DNA of 64,000 nt from Streptomyces albus subsp. albus (lineage in GTDB: Bacteria > Actinomycetota > Actinomycetes > Streptomycetales > Streptomycetaceae): the NCBI RefSeq assembly GCF_000719865.1, contig NZ_JOID01000020.1, forward strand, positions 1 to 64,000, given 5' to 3'. The translations under genes and the position numbers were made by a program. Below, piece after piece: positions 45,533 to 55,052 of the stretch (its first letter is position 1; each line of letters starts with the position of its first letter). Below the pieces are notes generated by a model. The model was not told the DNA's origin. It saw nothing but the letters and a program-made list of their open reading frames with translations, and searched no databases.

Positions 45533-46378
45533 ATGGCACAGGCAACCATCGGGAACAGCGAGTTCGACCGGGACACGGCGGTGACGCCGCGCGAGCCCGG
45601 CGTCCATGACGCGGAGCTGTCGTCCGGCTGGACCATCGTCCACGCCGTCAACGGCGGCTACCTCCTCGCCATGGCCGGGCGCGCCCTCGGTGAGGTCCTG
45701 CCGCACTCCGACCCCTTCACCGTCACCGCCCACTACCTCACCGCCTCCCGCCCCGGCCCGGCGCGGATCCGCACCGAGGTCGTGCGCACCGGCCGCACCC
45801 TCTCCACCGGCCAGGCCTCCCTCACCCAGCTCGACGACAACGGCACCGAGGTCGAGCGGCTCCGCGTGGTCGCCGGCTACGGCGACCTCGACGCGCTCCC
45901 GGACGACGTCCGCACCACCGCCAAGCCGCCCGCCATGCCGCCCTTCGAGGAATGCCTCGGCGCCCGGCACGCGGACGACGAGGTCAGCGCCCTGCTCAGC
46001 GCCACCGAGATCGCCGGCCGGCTCGACGTCCGGTTGGATCCGGCCACCGCCGGCTGGGCGCGCGGCAAGCCCTCCGGGAACGGCGAGATGCGCGCCTGGT
46101 TCGGGCTCGCCGACGGCCGCGACGCCGACCCGCTCTCCTTGCTGCTGGCCGTCGACGCCCTGCCGCCCACCGCCTTCGAGCTGGGCCTCTCCGGCTGGGT
46201 CCCCACCGTCGAACTCACCGCCCACATCCGCTGCCGCCCGGCGCCGGGCCCGCTGCGCGTCGCCATCACCACCCGCAATCTCGCGGGCGGCTTCCTGGAG
46301 GAGGACGCCGAGGTCTGGGACAGCCGCGACCGCCTCGTCGCCCAGTCCCGCCAACTCGCGCGGGCCCAGCTCGGCTGA
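45533..46378 (+). CDS. Acyl-CoA thioesterase family protein (double hotdog)
   Basis: 281 residues, matching the TesB-like 4HBT_3 family. The first hotdog starts SSGWTIVHAVNGGYLLAMAGRAL (active-site region of TesB-type enzymes) and continues TAHYLTASRPGPARIRTEVVRTGRTLSTGQASL. The second includes LAVDALPPTAFELGLSGWVPTVELTAHIRC and the terminal EEDAEVWDSRDRLVAQSRQLAR, a family hallmark. It hydrolyses acyl-CoA to free acid and CoA; the physiological substrate is unknown. The promoter appears leaderless. Confidence 0.9.
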   Translation: MAQATIGNSEFDRDTAVTPREPGVHDAELSSGWTIVHAVNGGYLLAMAGRALGEVLPHSDPFTVTAHYLTASRPGPARIRTEVVRTGRTLSTGQASLTQLDDNGTEVERLRVVAGYGDLDALPDDVRTTAKPPAMPPFEECLGARHADDEVSALLSATEIAGRLDVRLDPATAGWARGKPSGNGEMRAWFGLADGRDADPLSLLLAVDALPPTAFELGLSGWVPTVELTAHIRCRPAPGPLRVAITTRNLAGGFLEEDAEVWDSRDRLVAQSRQLARAQLG

Positions 46379-46411
46379 CGGCCGGCCGGCGCACGGACGC
46401 CGGGGCGGCGG

Positions 46412-46612
46412 ACCGAGCACCAAGTCGGTATGCCGAGCACCAGGTGGGCGAACCGAGCACCAGAGCGGCGGACCGAGCAGCAAGTCGGTATTTGCCGAGC
46501 AGCCCGGGGCGGCCGGCCGAGCGCCGGGACGGCGGGCCGGGCACTGCCCCGCCGAGCACCAGGGCGGTATGCCGAGCACCAGGCCGCCGGTATGCCGAGC
46601 ACCAGGTCGGCA
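46412..46612. repeat. Imperfect 20-23 bp tandem repeat array
   Basis: Eight to nine copies of a unit with consensus GCCGAGCACCAGGTCGGTAT follow one another between the thioesterase and desulfurase genes. The best copies are at about 46412-46431, 46432-46452, 46570-46592 and 46593-46612. Unit lengths and sequence vary and there are no unique spacers, so it is not CRISPR. It has no coding role that I can see. Confidence 0.8.
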
Positions 46613-46738
46613 CGCGGGGGTGCACAGCCGTGCGGGGCCGCCACCGGCGCCGCAGGGGCCGCCGGTGGCGGCCGGAGCGCGGAGTACGGCCGGGGGCGCA
46701 CTTCCGCCCGCGCCGCCCCTCGTAGAATCGTGCGCACC

Positions 46739-47908
46739 ATGGCCTACCTCGATCACGCCGCCACGACGCCCATGCTTCCCGAGGCGGTGGCGGCGATGAC
46801 CGCCCAGTTCGCCGTCACCGGCAACGCCTCCTCCCTCCACGCGGCCGGGCGGCGGGCCCGGCGCACCGTCGAGGAGTCCCGCGAGTCGCTCGCGGCGGCC
46901 CTCGGGGCGCGGCCCAGCGAGGTGGTGTTCACCTCGGGGGGTACGGAATCGGACAATCTCGCGGTGAAGGGCCTCTACTGGGCCCGGCGGGACGCCGCAC
47001 CGGAGCGCACCCGGATCCTCGCCAGCCCCGTCGAACACCACGCCGTCCTCGACGCCGTCGACTGGCTCGCCGAGCACGAGGGCGCCCGGGTCGAGTATCT
47101 GCCCGTGGACTCCGTCGGGCGGGTGCACCCCGAGGCCCTGCGCGAAGCGGTCGAACGGAACCCGGACGACGTCGCGCTGGTGACCGTGATGTGGGCCAAC
47201 AACGAGATCGGCACGGTCATGCCCGTCGCCGGACTGGCCGCGGTGGCGGCCGAGTACGGCATCCCCGTCCACTCCGACGCCGTGCAGGCGTTCGGGCAGA
47301 TCGAGCTCGACTTCGCCGCCTCCGGGCTGAGCGCGCTCACCGTCTCCGGTCACAAGACCGGCGGGCCCTACGGCATCGGCGCACTGCTGCTCCGCCGCGA
47401 CCTTGCCCCCGTACCGCTGCTGCACGGCGGCGGCCAGGAGCGCCAGGTGCGCTCCGGCACCCTCGACGTCCCGGCGGTCGCCGCCTTCGCCGCGGCCGGC
47501 CGCCACGCCGCCGAACACCGTGCCGACTTCGCCCGGGAGATCGGCGCGCTGCGCGACGCGCTGGTGGCGGCCGTGCGGGAGGCGGTGCCGGACGCCGTCC
47601 TCGGCGGTGACCCCGACCCGGCCGGACGGCTGCCCGCCAACGCGCACTTCTCCTTCCCCGGCTGCGAGGGCGACTCGCTCCTGCTGCTGCTCGACGCCCA
47701 GGGCATCGAGTGCTCCACCGGCTCCGCCTGCACGGCCGGGGTGGCCCAGCCGAGCCATGTCGTCCTGGCCACCGGCGCGAGCCCGGAACAGGCGCGCGGC
47801 ACGCTGCGCTTCTCGCTGGGGCACACCTCGACGGAGGCCGACGTGGAGGCCGTCGCCAAGGCCATCGGCCCGGCGGTGGAACGGGCCCGCCGGGCGGGGC
47901 TGAGCTGA
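46739..47908 (+). CDS. Cysteine desulfurase (IscS/NifS class)
   Basis: 389 residues, class-V PLP aminotransferase fold. It takes sulfur from cysteine as a persulfide for Fe-S or tRNA thiolation. The PLP Lys is in [18 protein letters not shown]; the His stacking on PLP is in [11 protein letters not shown]; the catalytic loop Cys is in [25 protein letters not shown] lies ten bases before the ATG without a ribosome site, so the leader is about 3 nt. The usual partner mnmA lies 6 kb downstream, separated by three inserted genes, and supports a role in tRNA 2-thiouridylation. Confidence 0.96.
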   Translation: MAYLDHAATTPMLPEAVAAMTAQFAVTGNASSLHAAGRRARRTVEESRESLAAALGARPSEVVFTSGGTESDNLAVKGLYWARRDAAPERTRILASPVEHHAVLDAVDWLAEHEGARVEYLPVDSVGRVHPEALREAVERNPDDVALVTVMWANNEIGTVMPVAGLAAVAAEYGIPVHSDAVQAFGQIELDFAASGLSALTVSGHKTGGPYGIGALLLRRDLAPVPLLHGGGQERQVRSGTLDVPAVAAFAAAGRHAAEHRADFAREIGALRDALVAAVREAVPDAVLGGDPDPAGRLPANAHFSFPGCEGDSLLLLLDAQGIECSTGSACTAGVAQPSHVVLATGASPEQARGTLRFSLGHTSTEADVEAVAKAIGPAVERARRAGLS

Positions 47909-48371
47909 GCCGGCGCGGGGCGGCAGCCGAGCCCCGGCGGGCGGCGGGCGGGCCCGCGCCGGGCCGGCGGGCGCTCGCGGGGCGCCGACGGCCCGCCCGG
48001 GGCGGCCCGCGCGGGAGCCTCCGTACCGGCTGAACTCCCGCCCGGCGCCTGTCCGTCGGCGTCTTCGTCCTTCTGCCCGGACGCCTTGTCGCCGTCTCCT
48101 TCCGTGGCCGCGCTTCCGCCCGGTGTCCGCCGACCCCGCGCTTCCGCTCCGGCCGGGCCGGCTCTCCCCGTGTGCACGGGATTCGCCCGGAACGGGCCCC
48201 TCCGCCCCACCCTTCCGCGTACGCTGTACGGAATTCCCTCCTCCTCCGGCGCCCGGCGGCCATGCCGCGCGCCGTCCGAGCCCGCGCGCCGGTGTCCGCG
48301 GCCGGGCGGAAGGAGGGCGGTCACCGTCCCGACGCACAGCCCAGCTCCCAATTCACAGCGAGGAAGCCCGG
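47909..48371. other. Noncoding region before the UvrA2 gene
   Basis: A 463-bp region, extremely GC-rich in its left half. Open frames crossing it on the minus strand are shadows of the desulfurase gene. TACGCT within GCGTACGCTGTACGG (about 48217-48231) may be a promoter element for the UvrA2 gene. Nothing else is supported. Confidence 0.45.
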
Positions 48372-50666
48372 ATGCATCCCGACCCCACCAGCCCCAGGCC
48401 GCCGCACTCCGCCGACAGCCACGACACCATCCAGGTCCGCGGGGCCCGGGAGAACAACCTCAATGACGTCTCCCTGGATCTCCCGAAGCGCCGCCTCACC
48501 GTCTTCACCGGAGTCTCCGGCTCGGGGAAGTCCTCCCTCGTCTTCGGCACCATCGCCGCCGAGTCGCAGCGGCTGATCAACGAGACGTACTCGGCCTTCG
48601 TCCAGGGGTTCATGCCCAGCACGGGCCGCCCGGACGTGGACGGCCTGCACAACCTCAGCGCCGCCATCGTCGTCGACCAGGAGCGGATGGGCGCCAACTC
48701 CCGCTCCACCGTGGGCACCGCGACCGACGCCCACACGATGCTCCGGATCGTCTTCAGCCGCCTCGGCACCCCGCACATCGGCACCTCGACCGCCTTCAGC
48801 TTCAACAGCGCCGAGGGCATGTGCCCCACCTGTGAGGGGCTCGGTCAGGTCACGGAGATCGACGTCGACGAGATCGTGGACCGCGACCGCTCCCTGAACG
48901 AGGGGGCGATCACCGCCCCCGGGTTCACCGTGGGCTCCTGGTACCAGCAGATCATGGCGGGCTCCGGCCTCTACGACCCCGGCAAGCCGCTGCGGGAGTT
49001 CACCCAGCAGGAGTGGGACGACCTGCTGCACAAGCCCACCACCAAGATCAAGGTGGGCACGACCAACGCCACCTACGAGGGGCTGGTGCCCAGGATCCGG
49101 CGGACCTTCCTCGCCAAGGACCGGGAATCGATGCAGTCCCACATCCGGGCCTTCGTCGACCGCGCCGTGGTCTTCGCCGACTGCCGCGACTGCGGCGGAG
49201 CCCGGCTCAACGCCGCCGCGCTGTCCTCGAAGATCGGTGGGCGCAACATCGCCGACTGCTCGGCGATGCAGATCAGCGATCTGGCCGAGTTCGTGCGGAC
49301 CATCGAGGACGAGTCCGTCGCCCCGCTCCTGGCCGGACTGCGGCAACTGCTGGACTCCCTGGTGGAGATCGGCCTGGGGTATCTGAGCCTGGACCGCACC
49401 TCCGCCAGCCTCTCCGGCGGCGAGGCCCAGCGGGTGAAAATGGTCCGGCACCTGGGCTCCAGCCTCACCGACGTCACCTACGTCTTCGACGAACCCACCA
49501 TCGGACTGCACCCGCACGACATCCAGCGGATGAACGACTTGCTGCTGCGGCTGCGCGACAAGGGCAACACGGTCCTCGTCGTGGAGCACAAGCCGGAGGT
49601 CATCGCGATCGCCGACCACGTCGTCGACCTGGGGCCGAGGGCCGGAACGGCCGGCGGTGAGGTCTGCTACAGCGGCGACGTGGCCGGGCTGCGCGCCTCG
49701 TCCACGCTCACCGGCCGGTACCTGGGGCACCGGGCCCGGCTGCGGGAGACCGTGCGCACCCCGCGCGGGCACCTGGCGATCAAGGACGCGCACCGGCACA
49801 ACCTCAAGAACGTCAGCGTGGAGATCCCGCTGGGTGTGCTGACGGTGGTCACCGGTGTCGCCGGCTCGGGCAAGAGTTCGCTGATCCACGGGGCGCTGCC
49901 GGGGCGGGAGGGCGTCGTCGTCGCGGACCAGTCGCCGATCCGCGGCTCGCGCCGCAGCAACCCGGCCACGTACACGGGGCTGCTCGACCCGATCCGCAAG
50001 GCCTTCGCCAAGGCCAACGGCGTCCGGGCGGCGCTGTTCAGCGCCAACTCCGAGGGGGCCTGCCCGGGCTGCAACGGCATCGGGCTCGTCTACACCGACC
50101 TCGCGATGATGGCCGGGGTGGCCTCCGTCTGCGAGAAGTGCGAGGGGAAGCGGTTCACGCCCGAGGTGCTCTCCTACACCCTGCGCGGCAAGAACATCAG
50201 CGAGGTCCTGGAGATGCCGGTGGGCGAGGCGCGCGCCTTCTTCACCACCGGCCAGGCCGGCACCGTCCTCGGCCGGCTCGTCGACGTCGGCCTGGACTAC
50301 CTGCGCCTCGGCCAGCCGCTGAACACCCTCTCGGGAGGCGAGCGGCAGCGGCTGAAGCTCGCCGTCCACATGTCCGGGAAGGGCACGACCTACGTGCTGG
50401 ACGAGCCGACGACCGGACTGCACCTGGCCGACGTGGACCAGTTGCTGGCGCTGCTCGACCGGCTCGTGGACGACGGCAACACGGTCGTCGTCATCGAACA
50501 CCACCAGGCTGTGATGGCCCACGCCGACTGGCTGATCGACCTCGGCCCGGGCGCCGGCCACGACGGCGGCCGGATCGTCTTCGAGGGCACCCCGGCCGAA
50601 CTCGTCGAGAAGGGGGACACGTTGACCGCCCGGCATCTGCGGTCGTACGTCGGGGCGGCCGGATAG
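48372..50666 (+). CDS. UvrA2 (class II UvrA, DrrC-like) DNA-damage ATPase
   Basis: 764 residues, about 190 shorter than housekeeping UvrA. Two ABC ATPase halves: Walker A GVSGSGKSSLVFGT with signature SLSGGEAQRVKMV, and GVAGSGKSSLIHG with TLSGGERQRLKLAV. Zinc-type Cys pairs are CPTCEGLG, CRDCGGARL, CPGCNGIG and CEKCEGKRF. The segment that binds UvrB in true UvrA is missing, since the N-terminal ATPase core runs straight through. Class II proteins such as DrrC protect producers against DNA-intercalating drugs. GAGGAAG precedes the ATG. It is convergent with the photolyase gene. Confidence 0.93.
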   Translation: MHPDPTSPRPPHSADSHDTIQVRGARENNLNDVSLDLPKRRLTVFTGVSGSGKSSLVFGTIAAESQRLINETYSAFVQGFMPSTGRPDVDGLHNLSAAIVVDQERMGANSRSTVGTATDAHTMLRIVFSRLGTPHIGTSTAFSFNSAEGMCPTCEGLGQVTEIDVDEIVDRDRSLNEGAITAPGFTVGSWYQQIMAGSGLYDPGKPLREFTQQEWDDLLHKPTTKIKVGTTNATYEGLVPRIRRTFLAKDRESMQSHIRAFVDRAVVFADCRDCGGARLNAAALSSKIGGRNIADCSAMQISDLAEFVRTIEDESVAPLLAGLRQLLDSLVEIGLGYLSLDRTSASLSGGEAQRVKMVRHLGSSLTDVTYVFDEPTIGLHPHDIQRMNDLLLRLRDKGNTVLVVEHKPEVIAIADHVVDLGPRAGTAGGEVCYSGDVAGLRASSTLTGRYLGHRARLRETVRTPRGHLAIKDAHRHNLKNVSVEIPLGVLTVVTGVAGSGKSSLIHGALPGREGVVVADQSPIRGSRRSNPATYTGLLDPIRKAFAKANGVRAALFSANSEGACPGCNGIGLVYTDLAMMAGVASVCEKCEGKRFTPEVLSYTLRGKNISEVLEMPVGEARAFFTTGQAGTVLGRLVDVGLDYLRLGQPLNTLSGGERQRLKLAVHMSGKGTTYVLDEPTTGLHLADVDQLLALLDRLVDDGNTVVVIEHHQAVMAHADWLIDLGPGAGHDGGRIVFEGTPAELVEKGDTLTARHLRSYVGAAG

Positions 50667-50686
50667 GGGCAGGGGCACGGCGGCCG

Positions 50687-50718
50687 GGCCGGGCCGGGTG
50701 GATGGTTCCGGCCCGGCC
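50687..50718. terminator. Bidirectional terminator between the UvrA2 and photolyase genes
   Basis: GGCCGGGCCGG (50687-50697) and CCGGCCCGGCC (50708-50718) are perfectly complementary with a 10-nt loop, between convergent stops. Confidence 0.75.
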
Positions 50719-50731
50719 TCCGGCGCTTGTG

Positions 50732-52300
50732 CTACGGGGCCGCGTCCCCGCGTGCTTCCTCCTGCCGTACGACCTCGGGCAGATCCGTCAGGCGGTCCAG
50801 CCCGTGCAGCGAGCGGGCGATCCGGGGGTTGCCCTTCAGCAGCGGCCGGTGCCGCTCCAGGAAGTACCAGTAGCCGGCCGTGACGGGGCAGGCCCGCTCA
50901 CCCGTCCGCCGGTCGGGCCGGTAGGCGCAGTCCCCGCAGAGGTCGCTCATCCGGTTGATGTACGAACCGCCGCACAGATAGGGCTTGGTGGTGATGCGGC
51001 CCCCGTCGGCGTACTGGGACATTCCGATGACGTTCGGCAGCATCACCCAGTCGTAGCCGTCGGCGAACGAGCGGTGGAACCAGTCCGTGACGGCCAGGGG
51101 GTCCCAGCCGCGCTGCAGGGCCCAGTTGCCCAGGATCATCAGCCGGGGGATGTGGTGGGTCCAGGCACGGTCCCGCACCCCGGTGAGGGCGGTGGCCAGG
51201 CAGCGGGCGGTGACGGCACCGGCGTCGAGCTCCGCGAACCAGCCCGGCAGGGGGCGGTGGTGGCCCAGGGCGTTGCTGTGCCGGTAGTCGTCGCCGAGGC
51301 TCCAGTACAGATGCCACATGTACTCGCGCCAGCCGGCGATCTGGCGGACGAAGCCCTCGGCGGAGTTGAGCGGGACCTTCCCGGCGCGGTACGCGTCCTC
51401 GGCGGCCGCCACGCACTCCGCCGGGTTGAGCAGGCCGAGGTTGAGCGCGGGGGAGAGCAGGCTGTGGCTCATGGCCCAGTCGCCGGACAGGACGGCGTCC
51501 TCCCAGGGGCCGAAGGTACCGAGCCGCTTCTCCGTGAAGCGCCGCAGGGCGCGCAGGGCCTCGGCCCGGGTGGCGGGGAAGAGCCGCGGGCCGTCGCGGC
51601 CAGTGAAGGAGACCTCGCCGTCGGCCTCCCAGCGGTCGAGGTCGCGGCGGACCTCCTCGTCCACGGCGTCCTCGCGGGGGAGGTAGGGGCGGGGGACGGG
51701 CAGGGCGTCCCGGCGGGGCGGGGGTTCGCGGTTCTCGGCGTCGAGGTTCCAGCGCCCCCCGGCGGGCTCGTCACCGTCCATCAGCAGCCGGAGGTCGCGC
51801 CGCACCCGGCGGTAGAAGTCCTCCATCCGGACCCGGTCCGGCCCCGCACCGTCCGGGCCGGCGCCCGTCCAGTCGGCGAACTGCCCGGCGGAGACCAGGA
51901 AACCGCGCGCCGGGAGGACGGTGACCTGCTCCAGGGAGCGGACGAACCGCAGCGCGGCGTGGGAGGTCGGGTGGCGCACGGTCACGGGCGCGCCGCCGGT
52001 GGCCCGGGCCAGGCCCTCGCGGTAGGTCCCGGCCCGGATGTAGCGCACGCGGTCGCCGAGTTCGGCGGCGCGGTGGCGCATGGCGGAAAGGACGAGATGG
52101 GCCTTGGCCCGGTGGAAACGGCGGCGGCGGAAGAGGGACCGGCTCTCGATCATGACGATCTTCCCGCCGGTGCGGCTGCGGCTGCCGCCGGTGCCGGTGC
52201 CGGGGCCGGGACCGGGACCGGGGCCGGGGAGGAAGTGCGGGCCGAGCTGGTCCCCGAAGAGCCAGTGGTAACCGGGTTCATCCCGTGATTCGGTACTCAC
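50732..52300 (-). CDS. FeS-type bacterial photolyase/cryptochrome (PhrB class)
   Basis: 522 residues. It matches the prokaryotic 6-4 photolyases that carry FAD, a ribolumazine antenna and a 4Fe-4S cluster. The four cluster cysteines appear at their expected places: one in TARCLATALTGVRDRAWTHHIPRLMILGNWAL, and three in SDLCGDC...GERACPVT. The substrate-proximal HHIPRLM and flavin-site PNVIGMSQYADGG are conserved. An insertion near residue 25 (PGPGPGPGPGTGTGG) is encoded by a simple repeat and absent from other members as I recall them. It probably repairs UV (6-4) photoproducts. Confidence 0.93.
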   Translation of the reverse strand: MSTESRDEPGYHWLFGDQLGPHFLPGPGPGPGPGTGTGGSRSRTGGKIVMIESRSLFRRRRFHRAKAHLVLSAMRHRAAELGDRVRYIRAGTYREGLARATGGAPVTVRHPTSHAALRFVRSLEQVTVLPARGFLVSAGQFADWTGAGPDGAGPDRVRMEDFYRRVRRDLRLLMDGDEPAGGRWNLDAENREPPPRRDALPVPRPYLPREDAVDEEVRRDLDRWEADGEVSFTGRDGPRLFPATRAEALRALRRFTEKRLGTFGPWEDAVLSGDWAMSHSLLSPALNLGLLNPAECVAAAEDAYRAGKVPLNSAEGFVRQIAGWREYMWHLYWSLGDDYRHSNALGHHRPLPGWFAELDAGAVTARCLATALTGVRDRAWTHHIPRLMILGNWALQRGWDPLAVTDWFHRSFADGYDWVMLPNVIGMSQYADGGRITTKPYLCGGSYINRMSDLCGDCAYRPDRRTGERACPVTAGYWYFLERHRPLLKGNPRIARSLHGLDRLTDLPEVVRQEEARGDAAP

Positions 52301-52519
52301 CGCCTCATAGTGGTTGATTCCGGAAGCCGGTCAAGGAGGCTGCCGTGGCATGGCGTCCGTGGCGGGGACGTCGCCGGAACGGGGCGCGGCACCTCGCCCG
52401 GCCGAGCCGGCACGCGGCGCTGCGGGGAGGCCGCACGCGTCGTCTGCGGGCCCGCTCCCCCCGCTGCGGCCCGCGCGGCGGCCGCCGTCGGGCAGAGGCT
52501 CTCCCTCCGCCCGCGTCCG

Positions 52520-53284
52520 TTACGCCCCGTCCTCGCGCTCCTCCGCGCGGGTGGCGGGGACGGCGCTGACGAAGCGCATATAGCGGTCCCAGTCCCAGTG
52601 CGGCCCGGGATCGGTGTGGTCGGTGCCGGGCACCTCGACGTGGCCGATGATGTGCTCGCGGTCCCTCGGCAGCCCGTACCGGTCGCAGATTCCGGCGGTC
52701 AGCTCCGCCGAGGCGCGGTAGGTGGCGTCGGTGATGGAGTCGGCGCGCCCCGCGAAGCCCTCGTGTTCGATGCCGATGCTGCGCTCGTTGTAGGCGCGAT
52801 TGCCCGCGTGGTAGGCCACGTCCAGCTCGCGCACCATCTGCGCCACGTGCCCGTCCTCCGTGCGAACCACGTAGTGCGCGGCGGCGCCGTGCCCGGGGTT
52901 CTGGAAGACCTTCAGGCCCACCGCGTAGTCGCCCTCGATGGTGTGGATCACCACCCGGTCGATGGTGTAGTCGTACGGCCGGTCGGCCATCCGCCAGTTC
53001 GCGGACGAGGCCGGTATCCACTCGGCACCCGGGTGGTCGACCTCGCCCTCCTTCCGGGGCCGGTTGACGCCCGGGACGCGGTACCACCAGCGCGAGCCGT
53101 CCACGGCCAGATAGCCGGCCGCGCCGAGGCCCACCGTCGCACCGCCGATGAGCAGGGCGCGCCGGCTGACGCCCCGGCGTCGCTCCGCCGTGCGCTCCTC
53201 CCGGCGGGGCTCCGGCCCCCGCTGCTCCTGCCGGGGCTCCCGCTGCTGCGGCGGCTCGGACCGGCGCGACTGCTGTGCTTCCAT
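52520..53284 (-). CDS. Secreted N-acetylmuramoyl-L-alanine amidase (Amidase_2)
   Basis: 254 residues. After a charged 38-residue N-terminus comes a twin-arginine-like signal ([26 protein letters not shown]). The amidase domain has zinc ligands in [10 protein letters not shown] and in the C-terminal [19 protein letters not shown], with [20 protein letters not shown] between; the last is a strong family marker. It cleaves the bond between MurNAc and L-alanine in the wall. It is divergent from mnmA; an amidase next to mnmA is common in Streptomyces. Confidence 0.93.
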   Translation of the reverse strand: MEAQQSRRSEPPQQREPRQEQRGPEPRREERTAERRRGVSRRALLIGGATVGLGAAGYLAVDGSRWWYRVPGVNRPRKEGEVDHPGAEWIPASSANWRMADRPYDYTIDRVVIHTIEGDYAVGLKVFQNPGHGAAAHYVVRTEDGHVAQMVRELDVAYHAGNRAYNERSIGIEHEGFAGRADSITDATYRASAELTAGICDRYGLPRDREHIIGHVEVPGTDHTDPGPHWDWDRYMRFVSAVPATRAEEREDGA

Positions 53285-53774
53285 CCGCGACCTCTGTCTG
53301 CTCGCTGGGTACCCCTCGGTGGCATGGACCGCGCCCGGGGTCTCGGGGTTGTTCGAAGGGCACGCTTTTCCGTGCGCCGGGTTGTTCTGTGCTCAACGGG
53401 CGGCCGCCGCGCCCTGTTCCGGCGGCGGACGCTTCGGCGGTTTCCGGCCGTGCCCGGAGGCGTGCGGTGGGCGCCGTGCGCGTGCACGCCTCTCCGCGCC
53501 GCCGGCGGTCCCGCCGGTCCCCGGCGGCCGGCGAAGTCACCGCGCCGGACCCGCGCTCCCGTGCCGCGCCGGACCCGCGCTCCCGTGCCGCGCCGGACCC
53601 GCGCTCCCGTACGCGTCGGGCCGGTTTCGTACGCGTCGGGTCCGCCCTCACCTGCGGCGTCGGGCCGGGGACCCGTATCGCGTGGGGGAGTCCCCCACCG
53701 CGCCGGCCCCGCGCCCCCGTACCGCGCCGGACCCGCGCTTCCGTACCGCATCCGGCCCGGGACCCCGTATCGCG
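53285..53774. other. Divergent intergenic region rich in simple repeats
   Basis: About 490 bp between the amidase and mnmA promoters. It contains the 24-bp repeats at 53541-53612, a duplicated CGTACGCGTCGGG near 53609-53641 and decayed further copies (GCGCCGGACCCGCGCTTCC near 53719-53737). No gene is credible here; translated repeats give Arg/Gly runs. Confidence 0.55.
53541..53612. repeat. Three 24-bp tandem repeats
   Basis: Units at 53541-53564, 53565-53588 and 53589-53612 are identical apart from the last two bases of the third. Each begins CGCGCCGGACCCGCGCTCCC. A diverged copy follows around 53719. Confidence 0.85.
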
Positions 53775-53804
53775 TTGGGACGGGCCGCCCCGGGCCCGTA
53801 CGCT
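53775..53804 (+). promoter_or_regulatory. mnmA promoter
   Basis: TTGGGA (53775-53780) and TACGCT (53799-53804) with an 18-bp spacer. The ATG is nine bases past the -10 box and has no ribosome site, so the transcript is leaderless or nearly so. Confidence 0.6.
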
Positions 53805-53813
53805 GATAGGGCT

Positions 53814-54986
53814 ATGAACGATTTCCCCGGCGCACCCACCGCCCCTCGCGACGGCACCCGGCTGCGGGTCCTGGCCGCCATGTCCGGCGGTGTCGACTCC
53901 GCCGTCGCCGCCGCCCGCGCGGCCGAGGCGGGTCACGACGTCACCGGCGTCCACCTCGCCCTGTCGGCCAACCCGAAGTCCTTCCGCACGGGGGCCAGGG
54001 GCTGCTGCACCATCGAGGACAGTCACGACGCGCGCCGGGCCGCCGACGTCATCGGCATCCCGTTCTACGTCTGGGACCTGGCCGAGCGCTTCCGCGAGGA
54101 CGTGGTCGACGACTTCGTCGCCGAGTACGCCGCCGGGCGCACCCCGAACCCCTGCCTGCGCTGCAACGAGAAGATCAAGTTCGCGGCGCTGCTGGACAAG
54201 GCCCTCGCCCTGGGCTTCGACGCCGTCTGCACCGGCCACTACGCCACCGTCGTCACCCGCGAGGACGGCGGCCGGGAGCTGCACCGGGCCTCGGACGAGG
54301 CCAAGGACCAGAGCTATGTCCTCGGCGTGCTCGACGAGCGCCAGCTCGCCCACGCCATGTTCCCGCTGGGCGACACCCTCACCACCAAGGACGAGATCCG
54401 GGCGGAGGCCGAGCGCCGCGGTCTGGCCGTCGCGAAGAAGCCCGACAGCCACGACATCTGCTTCATCGCCGACGGCGACACCCAGGGCTTCCTGGCCAAG
54501 CACCTGGGCACCGCCGAGGGCGACATCGTCGACGAGGACGGCAACCGGCTCGGCGGCCACCAGGGCGCCTACGGCTACACCATCGGCCAGCGCAAGGGCC
54601 TGCGCCTGGGCGTGCCCGCCCCGGACGGCAAGCCGCGCTACGTGCTGGACATCTCGCCGGTCAACAACACGGTCACGGTCGGCCCGCAGGAGGCCCTCGA
54701 CGTCACCGCGCTGACGGCGATCCGCCCCCGCTGGTGCGGCGAGCCCCCGGCGGGCCCGGGCACGTACACCGCCCAGCTCCGCGCCCACGGCGAGGAGACT
54801 CCGGTGACGGCGGAGCCGGCCGAGAACGCCGAGGGGGCCCCGGAACTCCGGGTGACCTTCACCGAGCCGGTCCGCGGCGTGGCCCCGGGACAGGCGATCG
54901 TCCTCTACGACGGCACGCGTGTCGTCGGCTCGGCGACCATCGCCACGACGGAGCGCCGCCGCACGCCGGCGGCCGCGCGGGGCTGA
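53814..54986 (+). CDS. mnmA: tRNA-specific 2-thiouridylase
   Basis: 390 residues. It adds sulfur to U34 of Lys, Glu and Gln tRNAs using sulfur passed from a cysteine desulfurase. The PP-loop is [14 protein letters not shown]; the two active cysteines are in [12 protein letters not shown] and [12 protein letters not shown]. Central blocks GHYATVV and [14 protein letters not shown], and the C-terminal barrel ([18 protein letters not shown]), are complete. It lies downstream of the desulfurase gene with which it normally clusters. Confidence 0.97.
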   Translation: MNDFPGAPTAPRDGTRLRVLAAMSGGVDSAVAAARAAEAGHDVTGVHLALSANPKSFRTGARGCCTIEDSHDARRAADVIGIPFYVWDLAERFREDVVDDFVAEYAAGRTPNPCLRCNEKIKFAALLDKALALGFDAVCTGHYATVVTREDGGRELHRASDEAKDQSYVLGVLDERQLAHAMFPLGDTLTTKDEIRAEAERRGLAVAKKPDSHDICFIADGDTQGFLAKHLGTAEGDIVDEDGNRLGGHQGAYGYTIGQRKGLRLGVPAPDGKPRYVLDISPVNNTVTVGPQEALDVTALTAIRPRWCGEPPAGPGTYTAQLRAHGEETPVTAEPAENAEGAPELRVTFTEPVRGVAPGQAIVLYDGTRVVGSATIATTERRRTPAAARG

Positions 54987-55016
54987 CGGAGGTCTCGCGC
55001 GGAGCGGGCCGCCCGA

Positions 55017-55046
55017 TTGACTTCGGAATACGTTCCGAAGTAGACT
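55017..55046 (+). promoter_or_regulatory. Toxin-antitoxin promoter with operator in the spacer
   Basis: TTGACT (55017-55022) and TAGACT (55041-55046) are near-consensus with an 18-bp spacer. The spacer is almost filled by the palindrome CTTCGGAA-TACG-TTCCGAAG (55021-55040). The ATG begins six bases past the -10 box, so transcription should start at or near it (leaderless). Binding at the palindrome would block RNA polymerase directly. Confidence 0.8.
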
Positions 55047-55052
55047 CGGCTC

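Noticed and set aside
46412..46612. Possible CRISPR array
   Set aside because: The units adjoin directly with no unique spacers, vary in sequence and length, and no cas gene is nearby.
45254..48337. A 1027-codon open frame on the minus strand
   Set aside because: It lies opposite the thioesterase and cysteine desulfurase genes, both with intact catalytic motifs, and its translation is Arg/Gly/Ala-rich low complexity. It is an antisense artefact of high GC3.
52190..52245. GGGGCC/CCGGGA repeats as a G-quadruplex regulatory element
   Set aside because: They encode the Pro-Gly insertion in the photolyase; GC-rich simple repeats of this length are common here and nothing ties them to a promoter.
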